Positions 1-4,778 of a DNA stretch of 7,153 nucleotides are shown here, one piece after another; the first letter of the stretch is position 1; every line of letters begins with the position of its first letter. The position numbers were made by a program, and so were the translations under genes. The notes under the pieces are model-generated. The model worked only from the letters and a program-made list of their open reading frames with translations. It made no database searches and was not told where the DNA came from. Origin of the DNA: Planctomycetota bacterium (GTDB lineage: Bacteria; Planctomycetota; UBA8108; UBA1146; JAJFFE01); NCBI GenBank assembly GCA_020425835.1, contig JAGQRC010000172.1:1-7153 (forward strand). Reading direction: 5' to 3'.

Positions 1-681
1 ACCCTGACTCTGGAACTTCGTCCGCTCCTCCGAGATGATGTCGAGGCAGGTCTTCGGTCCCTTGTCCACGAGCGCCTCGCGCGCGCGGAACACGGCCTCG
101 CGCACCGCGTCCTCGGCCTGCTTGCGGTCCGCATCGCTGAAGGACGCCTTGGCCGTCGCGGCGTCTGCCTCCCGTGCAGCGGCCTTGCGCGCTGCCTCCT
201 CTTCCTCCCAGCGCTTCTTGCGCTCTGCTTCTTGCTCGGCCTGGCTCTTGGCGACGATCTCGTCCGGGCTCGTACCCTTGTTCATCTCCCAGACGATCCA
301 GATCACCGCAACGATGGCGACGACCATGCCGAGCCCGATCAATGTCAATTGCATCGGGTCGGCGGCGACGCGCGTCGGTTGCGCAGGGACGTGATGATGC
401 CGGTGAGGGTGGGCGTGACCCGCGCCGGTCTTCACGCCCTTCGGAACACGGCGTTGGTGCGCCACGACGTGACCCTCGGCTCGGTTGTCGATGGCAGTGT
501 CGATCTTCTGAGCCACCGGCTCCTCGAGGTATCCCTCGCGGACCAAGAAGTGGCTGACGCCTTCCTTCGCGCCTGCGTTCTCGCGGTAGTACGCGAAGAG
601 CTGTTGAGCTTCATCCTTGTTGAAGATGCCCTGGCGAACACAGAGCCGCAGGAAGAGTTGGTCTCTCGAATCGGCCCCCAT
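1..681 (-). CDS. Unrecognised single-pass membrane protein with His-rich linker and coiled coil (5' part, runs off left edge)
   Basis: The reading frame opens with ATG at 681-679 and stays open to position 1, giving 227 residues with no stop; the C-terminus lies outside the window. The start is supported by a GAGAGGGG Shine-Dalgarno sequence 6 nt upstream. Seen in order: a helical N-terminal region (about residues 5-65) with two similar units, around LFLRLCVRQGIFNKDEAQ and VSHFLVREGYLEE, each a helix, a Gly and an acidic turn; a basic linker with a histidine cluster (HAHPHRHHH, 89-97); one hydrophobic segment (about 111-131, ending IVWEM); a Glu/Lys/Arg/Ala-rich, probably coiled-coil stretch (about 140-205); and a Cys at 212. 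There is no signal peptide. The paired N-terminal units loosely recall GspE/MshE N-terminal-type helical domains, but that is a weak resemblance. The function is unknown. The positive side of the TM helix and the soluble N-terminus suggest an N-in orientation (inference). The gene is divergent from selB, so it belongs to a different transcript. Confidence 0.8.
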   Translation of the reverse strand, partial: MGADSRDQLFLRLCVRQGIFNKDEAQQLFAYYRENAGAKEGVSHFLVREGYLEEPVAQKIDTAIDNRAEGHVVAHQRRVPKGVKTGAGHAHPHRHHHVPAQPTRVAADPMQLTLIGLGMVVAIVAVIWIVWEMNKGTSPDEIVAKSQAEQEAERKKRWEEEEAARKAAAREADAATAKASFSDADRKQAEDAVREAVFRAREALVDKGPKTCLDIISEERTKFQSQG

Positions 682-687
682 CGTGAA

Positions 688-695
688 CCCCTCTC
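688..695 (-). promoter_or_regulatory. Ribosome binding site of the minus-strand membrane protein gene
   Basis: The minus strand reads GAGAGGGG here, ending 6 nt before the ATG at 681. This match to the anti-Shine-Dalgarno sequence decides the start of the leftmost gene. Confidence 0.65.
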
Positions 696-836
696 ATCGG
701 AACATCTCGCGCGCCGCTCCCCGCCACCGGTCCGGCCGCTCGCTCGGCCGATTCTGGACGCGGTCGGAGATCGAAGTCTGGAACGGCCACGACTCTCCCC
801 GCCGGGCACGACGGGCGGCGCGAGGAGGAGGTCGAA

Positions 837-848
837 CGGAGATCTCCG
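837..848. repeat. 12-bp perfect palindrome CGGAGATCTCCG
   Basis: This is a perfect inverted repeat in the divergent region, 165 nt before the selB start and 156 nt before the minus-strand start. It has the size and symmetry of a dimeric-repressor half-site pair, but in GC-rich DNA such a palindrome can also arise by chance. No second copy was noticed in the window. Confidence 0.3.
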
Positions 849-995
849 AGAGGGCCAAGGCTATGGCTGGTTTCGGTTTGGGTCAAGCTCCCGCCAACCG
901 GTTCCCTTGCAAACCCGGGGGCGAGCTGCAATCGTCGCCGGCTTCCGTACCGAGCCCTGTTCGCAAGGCGACCGGCACGGTCCATGACCTTCGGC

Positions 996-1003
996 GAAGG
1001 GAG
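996..1003 (+). promoter_or_regulatory. Ribosome binding site of selB
   Basis: GAAGGGAG lies 9 nt before the GTG at 1013. This fixes the selB start at the GTG rather than at the far-upstream in-frame ATG at 617; the nearer ATG at 984 is out of frame. Confidence 0.6.
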
Positions 1004-1012
1004 CACGTCACG

Positions 1013-2938
1013 GTGAGCGACTCGGAGATCTACAGCGTCGTGATCGGGACCGCCGGCCACATCGATCACGGTAAATCTTCGATAGTCCGTCACTTGACGG
1101 GGATCGACCCGGATCGCTTGCCGGAGGAGAAGAACCGCGGTCTGACGATCGACCTCGGCTTCGCGCCGATGGTGCTCCCGAGCGGCGAGCGGGTGGGTCT
1201 GATCGATGTGCCGGGGCACGAGCGCTTCATCAAGAACATGGTCGCTGGGGCGAGTGGGATCGACCTCGTGCTCCTCGTCGTGGCCGCCGATGACTCCGTG
1301 ATGCCGCAGACGCGCGAGCACCTCGACATCATGACCCTCCTCGGCGTCGAGCGCGGCATGATCGTCGTCAACAAGATCGACCTCGTCGATCCGGACTTCG
1401 TGGAGCTCGTCGTCGAGGAGGTTCGAGAGCTCGTGCGCGGTACCTTCCTCGAGGGGGCCGAGGCGTACCGGGTCTCGGCGCAGAGCGGTCGGGGCATCTC
1501 CGAGTTGCGCGACGCTCTCGACCGAGAGATCCATCGACTTCCCCCTCGGGACGCCGCGGGGATCTTCCGCATGCCGATCCAGCGCGTCTTCTCTGCGAAG
1601 GGGCACGGAACGGTGGTGACCGGGATCCCGGTCACGGGGAGCGTCGGACTCGGAGACACGCTCGAGATCCTCCCGATAGGGGAGAGCGGGAGAGTTCGTG
1701 GCCTCCAGGCGTACCGAGTGACGGTGGAGCGGGCCCGGGCAGGGCACTCGACGGCGATCAATCTCAGTGATGTCGACTTCCACGATGTCCATCGGGGCAT
1801 GGTCGCGTGCGAGCCAGGCTACTTCCGGTCGAGCGACATGATCGAGGCGCGAGTGCGCGTGCTGCCCCACCTCAAGGTCCCGCTGCGTCATCAGATGCCG
1901 ATTCGTTTCCACACCGGAACGGTCGAGACGGTGGGGCGCCTCTTCCTTCTCGAGAGCAAGACGGTGGCTCCGGGCGAGGAGACCTTCGCACAGTTTCGTC
2001 TCGCCGAGCCGATCGTCGTCGCTGCCGGGGACCGCTTTGTCTTTCGACAGGAGTCGCCGATGCTCACCCTCGGCGGCGGAGAAGTGCTCGACCGATCCGA
2101 GTGGCGGCTCAAGCTCGGCAAGGAGTACGTGCTGCGAGCGCTCGAACGGAAGCAGGAGGCGCTCGGATCGAAGAGCGACTTCGTCGCTTCGATCGTGCAC
2201 GAGACACCGTTGCGTCTGGCCGATCTCGCCGGCGTCGCTCGGCGCGCGAGTCTGCCGGAGTCCGACGTGAGGGAGATCCTGCAAGAGCTCGAGTCGCGAG
2301 GAGAGATCATCCCCGCCCGTGTTCCCGGTCGTTGGTTCTCGAGAGAGGGCGTCGAACTCGCGAACAAGCGCATCCGCGGTGTCCTCGAACAGTGCTTTGC
2401 CGACGATCCTCTGCGTATCTTCGTCAACAAGCCGGAGGTGCGGGAGCGGGCGCGCCTCGAGGGGGACTTCTTCGAGCGTGTGCTCGTCCATCTCGATGCG
2501 GTCGGTCGGATCCAGCTCGAGCGCGGGGGACGCGTGAGCCTTCCGGACCGCAAGCTCGACCTCTCGAAGAACGAACGCTTCTGCTACGAGCTCTTGAAGG
2601 AGGAGTTCGCCAAGCAACCGTTCAACCCACCGGCGCTCGAGGCCCTTGCGGATGCCCACCAGAGATCGGTGAGCGTACTCGAGAAGATGCGTCAGTTGCT
2701 CGTCGACCAAGAGATCTTCGTCCGGGTGGCCGCCGACGTCGTACTCCACGAGGAGGCGTTGGAGGGAGCGAAGAACCGATTGCGCGAGCTCTTCGCCGCA
2801 GAAGGCGCATTCACCGCGTCGCGCGCGAAGGACGTCCTCGAGACGTCGCGCAAGTTCGCGATTCCTCTCCTCGAGTACCTCGACTCGATCAAGTTCACTC
2901 GACGACTGCGCGAGCTGCGCGAGCTGGTCGAGGCGTGA
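1013..2938 (+). CDS. selB: Selenocysteine-specific translation elongation factor SelB
   Basis: SelB is the GTPase that carries Sec-tRNA(Sec) to the ribosome and, by binding the SECIS hairpin in the mRNA, recodes UGA as selenocysteine. The product is 641 residues, normal for SelB. The GTP-binding motifs are all present: G1 GHIDHGKS (15-22), G2 RGLTIDLGF with Thr45, G3 DVPGH (65-69), G4 NKID (120-123) and a G5-like SAQSGRG further on. Domain II starts near 185, and the two beta-barrels end near 360 after [10 protein letters not shown]. The remaining roughly 280 residues fit the SelB-specific domain of tandem winged helices that binds SECIS RNA, which separates it from EF-Tu and IF2. The GTG start has a good Shine-Dalgarno sequence, and the protein then reads [16 protein letters not shown], as expected for the family. 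Its stop overlaps the next gene by 4 nt. No selA, selC or selD is visible, so the rest of the pathway must lie elsewhere. Confidence 0.96.
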   Translation: MSDSEIYSVVIGTAGHIDHGKSSIVRHLTGIDPDRLPEEKNRGLTIDLGFAPMVLPSGERVGLIDVPGHERFIKNMVAGASGIDLVLLVVAADDSVMPQTREHLDIMTLLGVERGMIVVNKIDLVDPDFVELVVEEVRELVRGTFLEGAEAYRVSAQSGRGISELRDALDREIHRLPPRDAAGIFRMPIQRVFSAKGHGTVVTGIPVTGSVGLGDTLEILPIGESGRVRGLQAYRVTVERARAGHSTAINLSDVDFHDVHRGMVACEPGYFRSSDMIEARVRVLPHLKVPLRHQMPIRFHTGTVETVGRLFLLESKTVAPGEETFAQFRLAEPIVVAAGDRFVFRQESPMLTLGGGEVLDRSEWRLKLGKEYVLRALERKQEALGSKSDFVASIVHETPLRLADLAGVARRASLPESDVREILQELESRGEIIPARVPGRWFSREGVELANKRIRGVLEQCFADDPLRIFVNKPEVRERARLEGDFFERVLVHLDAVGRIQLERGGRVSLPDRKLDLSKNERFCYELLKEEFAKQPFNPPALEALADAHQRSVSVLEKMRQLLVDQEIFVRVAADVVLHEEALEGAKNRLRELFAAEGAFTASRAKDVLETSRKFAIPLLEYLDSIKFTRRLRELRELVEA

Positions 2939-3843
2939 CGCGGGCGACGCGGGGGTCGTTCTCCGCCTCGGCCTTCCTTGCCCTTCTCGGCGGGGCGCTC
3001 GGCATTTCGTTCGCTCCGATCTTCGTCGAGTTCGGCTCGCGCGCCGACGGTCTCGGCCCGTCGGCGGCGGGGTTTTGGCGGATGTCCTTGGCGGGAGTCG
3101 TCTTCCTTGCGCTCGGCCGTCGTGTGAGCCGACCGGACTCGGGACCGGACGGCCGCGGTTTGTTCGCCCTCCTGCTGTGTGCCGGTGTCTGTTTCGCAGG
3201 CGATCTCATCGCATGGCACTGGTCGTTCCACTACACCAACCTGGCCAACGCGACGTTGCTGGCGAACTGCTCGACGGTCTTCGTCGTTCTCGCAGGGTGG
3301 CTTCTCTTCGGCGAGCGGTTTCGCTCTCTCTTCGTCGTCGGGGCCGCGCTGGCGATCATTGGCGTCGTCTTCTTGCTCGGAGCCGGTGCACGCGATGATG
3401 CGGCGACCCTCCGCGGCGACCTCCTCGGACTCCTCACTGCGATCTTCTACGGTGGCTATCTGATCGCCGTGAAGGTGCTCCGTCGTCGAGTCTCCACCGT
3501 CACCATCATGCAGGCGACCTGCATCACCTCGGCCCCGATCCTCGGTGCAGCTGCATGGATCGCCGACGAGACCATCCTTCCGCACTCCGCCTCGGGATGG
3601 GGCGCGATGATCGGGCTCGCACTCGTGTCGCAGTGTATGGGGCAAGCGCTGATCGCCATGGCCCTCGCGACCCTCCCCGCCGGCTTTGCAGCGGTGACCC
3701 TGCTCTTCCAACCCGTGGTCGTAGCGCTCCTCCAGTGGGTATTCTTCGACAAGGTCCTGTTGCCCGGACAGCTTCTCGCGGGAGCGGTTGTGTTGGTGGG
3801 AATCGGCATGGCGCGGGTAGGGAGTCGACCGCCCCGGTCGTGA
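2935..3843 (+). CDS. EamA / drug-metabolite transporter (DMT) family membrane protein
   Basis: The product is a 302-residue inner-membrane protein with about ten hydrophobic segments arranged as two EamA repeats (roughly 12-147 and 158-295), the standard DMT size and layout. The stretch AWHWSFHYTNLANATLLAN followed by a GWLLFGERF segment matches the conserved end of the first repeat in many EamA proteins. The second repeat contains LPAGFAAVTLLFQPVVVALL, also typical. Members export or import small metabolites such as amino acids, nucleosides or drugs; the sequence does not reveal the substrate. GTG at 2935 was chosen because it overlaps the selB TGA (GTGA) and precedes the first membrane segment. 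No strong Shine-Dalgarno sequence is present, which suggests translation by coupling to selB. The frame is open far upstream, but that part is a shadow of selB. After the TGA the same frame continues in a coding-like way for 32 codons (separate entry). Confidence 0.92.
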   Translation: MTRATRGSFSASAFLALLGGALGISFAPIFVEFGSRADGLGPSAAGFWRMSLAGVVFLALGRRVSRPDSGPDGRGLFALLLCAGVCFAGDLIAWHWSFHYTNLANATLLANCSTVFVVLAGWLLFGERFRSLFVVGAALAIIGVVFLLGAGARDDAATLRGDLLGLLTAIFYGGYLIAVKVLRRRVSTVTIMQATCITSAPILGAAAWIADETILPHSASGWGAMIGLALVSQCMGQALIAMALATLPAGFAAVTLLFQPVVVALLQWVFFDKVLLPGQLLAGAVVLVGIGMARVGSRPPRS

Positions 3844-3942
3844 CGAGTACTGCTCTCGGCGGGCGAGTTCTTCGACGGGCGGATCGAGCTGTGGACCCTC
3901 GCGGAGCTCTCCGGCCAAGTCCGCTCGTCGATGGAGTCCTAG
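3844..3942 (+). other. Coding-like tail in the transporter frame after its TGA stop
   Basis: The 32 codons after the transporter TGA, ending at TAG 3940-3942, have strong codon periodicity. By hand count 29 of 32 third positions are G or C, against about 21/34 and 16/34 in the other two plus frames. The translation is protein-like, including LLSAGEFFDGRIELW and LAELSGQVRSSMES, but I do not recognise it. No ATG, GTG or TTG start lies near its beginning; the only ATG is three codons from the end. It could be a decayed gene end, a former C-terminal extension cut by the TGA, or a readthrough tail. The transporter is already full length without it. Confidence 0.3.
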
Positions 3943-3962
3943 TCGGCAAGTCTCAAAATAGA

Positions 3963-3989
3963 AGTCACTTATGTCATGTCTGTCATGGA
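3963..3989 (+). repeat. Three tandem 9-bp direct repeats upstream of the sigma gene
   Basis: The units are AGTCACTTA, TGTCATGTC and TGTCATGGA, directly adjacent at a 9-bp period. The last two share TGTCATG exactly and the first keeps GTCA. They lie 60-86 nt before the sigma start, in the AT-richer patch, where an activator or repressor could bind. Confidence 0.4.
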
Positions 3990-4035
3990 ATGGGGCGGTC
4001 GGCACGCGGGGCCGATAGGGTGGGGAAGGCGAGAC

Positions 4036-4039
4036 AGGA
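4036..4039 (+). promoter_or_regulatory. Ribosome binding site of the ECF sigma factor gene
   Basis: AGGA ends 9 nt before the ATG at 4049. The match is short but well placed. A purine-rich GGGGAAGG at 4022-4029 lies too far upstream to be the main site. Confidence 0.4.
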
Positions 4040-4048
4040 CTGGACCGA

Positions 4049-4681
4049 ATGCTCGAGACGGACGACAGCGCTCAGGAAACCCCGAACGACGCACGGATCC
4101 ACGGCTCCCCGGACGCGACAGGCGAGGGACCGCGAGTGACGCGGCTCTTCGCCGAGTGGCGTGCCGGGAACGAGCAGGCCCTCGATGCGCTCATGCCCAT
4201 CGTCTACGAGGAGCTCCATCGGATCGCGACTCGAGCGATGCGTGGCGAGCGCGTCTCGCACACCCTTCAGGCGACAGCGCTCGTCAACGAGGCCTTCCTG
4301 CAGCTCTTCCCACCGGGGGAGCAGCGAATCGAGCCGCGCGATCGGGTGCACTTCCGCGCGCTCGCCGCGAGGGCCATGCGGAGAATCCTGGTCGACCATG
4401 CGCGCGCCCGCAGCACACTCAAGCGTGGCGGGAACCGCGAGCGACTCTCGTTGGGTGAGCTCCCGATCGACGAACGACCCGCGGATCTCGTGGCCCTCGA
4501 TGATGCGATGTCGAGTCTCCACGATGTGGATCCTCTGAAGTGCCGCGTGATCGAGCTTCGCTACTTCGGCGGCTTGACCCTGGAGGAGGTCGCGTCCGTG
4601 TTGGAGCTCTCGGCTCGCCGAGTCTGGGAAGAGAGCGAACTCGCGAAGGCGTGGCTCCTCCGGCAGGTGCGGGATGTCTGA
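4049..4681 (+). CDS. ECF-type RNA polymerase sigma factor, TIGR02999 (SigX6) family
   Basis: The product is a 210-residue sigma factor that should direct RNA polymerase to a specific promoter set. An Asp/Thr-rich tail (1-28) comes first. Region 2 follows (29-125), with family signatures VTRLFAEWRAGNEQALD, HTLQATALVNEAFLQL and ARAMRRILVDHARAR; then a linker, and region 4 (148-207) with the helix-turn-helix around VIELRYFGGLTLEEVASVL. These phrases mark the TIGR02999 ECF family, common in Planctomycetota and Acidobacteriota and often beside Ser/Thr kinases. The acidic residues that ECF factors usually carry in region 2.2 (DAEDLVQ-type) are replaced by LQATALVN. The recognition-helix end reads SARRVWEESELAKAWL, where relatives usually have a TVKRxW-type sequence. 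No anti-sigma factor is adjacent. The kinase gene starts 97 nt downstream on the same strand, so the two are probably cotranscribed and functionally linked. Confidence 0.93.
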   Translation: MLETDDSAQETPNDARIHGSPDATGEGPRVTRLFAEWRAGNEQALDALMPIVYEELHRIATRAMRGERVSHTLQATALVNEAFLQLFPPGEQRIEPRDRVHFRALAARAMRRILVDHARARSTLKRGGNRERLSLGELPIDERPADLVALDDAMSSLHDVDPLKCRVIELRYFGGLTLEEVASVLELSARRVWEESELAKAWLLRQVRDV

Positions 4682-4763
4682 CCGATGGTCGCGAGACCGG
4701 CCCGTCCGAGCTCCAGGGTGGCCAACGCAACTCGAATCCGAAAACGACTGACGGCGCGCATAC

Positions 4764-4772
4764 GAGGAAAGG
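4764..4772 (+). promoter_or_regulatory. Ribosome binding site of the kinase gene
   Basis: GAGGAAAGG ends 6 nt before the GTG at 4779. It favours that GTG over the second in-frame GTG at 4785. Confidence 0.6.
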
Positions 4773-4778
4773 CACCGA

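Larger units (their letters stand above)
682..1012. other. Divergent intergenic region between the minus-strand gene and selB
   Basis: These 331 nt separate two divergent genes and should hold both promoters, but no convincing -35/-10 pair is visible. The plus-strand frame of selB is open backwards through this region as far as 617. Its translation is rich in Arg, Gly, Ser and Pro and unlike any SelB N-terminus, so it is read as non-coding. Short palindromes are present: a 12-bp one at 837-848, AACCGGTT at 896-903, and CGGCCG repeated at 733-738 and 745-750, which could form a small hairpin. I looked for a tRNA, in particular tRNA-Sec, on both strands and found no T-arm with a matching acceptor stem. 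Confidence 0.6.
3843..4048 (+). promoter_or_regulatory. Upstream region of the sigma factor-kinase unit
   Basis: About 200 nt separate the transporter stop from the sigma start. The first half is the coding-like tail. The stretch 3945-3990 is clearly richer in A and T than its surroundings and holds short direct repeats, making it the most likely promoter and operator area. No good sigma-70 -35/-10 pair is visible; CAAAAT at 3953-3958 is a weak -10 candidate without a matching -35. No terminator-like hairpin with a T-run separates the transporter from the sigma gene, so readthrough transcription from selB cannot be excluded. Confidence 0.4.

Noticed and set aside
35..987. Plus-strand open frames opposite the leftmost gene
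   Set aside because: The minus-strand frame has a good Shine-Dalgarno sequence, a coherent TM helix and a coiled coil, whereas the plus frames give Arg/Ser/Ala-rich sequence without structure.
617..1012. N-terminal extension of SelB to an upstream ATG
   Set aside because: SelB proteins begin only a few residues before the GTAGHxDHGK motif; the extension is Arg/Gly/Pro-rich and overlaps the divergent gene's start, and the GTG at 1013 has its own ribosome binding site.
682..1012. Possible selC (tRNA-Sec) gene next to selB
   Set aside because: GGTTC- and GTTCG-like strings at about 900-905 and 961-965 and on the opposite strand do not form a T-arm, and no long acceptor stem or UCA anticodon loop is found.
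611..2749. Long open frame on the minus strand opposite selB (712 codons)
   Set aside because: It lies antisense to an unambiguous selB gene, its translation is rich in Asp, Arg, Glu and His with no recognisable domain, and long antisense frames are common in GC-rich DNA.
3902..3914. CGGAGCTCTCCGG as a terminator hairpin after the transporter
   Set aside because: The arms leave only a 2-nt loop and no T-run follows, so it does not look like an intrinsic terminator.
3841..3942. Calling the transporter a selenoprotein
   Set aside because: Without a visible SECIS element or homology for the tail, and with a complete 302-residue transporter before the TGA, this would be unsupported; it is listed only as a lower-interest finding.
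2692..4005. Minus-strand open frame opposite the transporter (437 codons)
   Set aside because: Its translation is low-complexity, charged and Arg/Glu-rich, and it covers both the end of selB and the whole transporter; it is a shadow frame.
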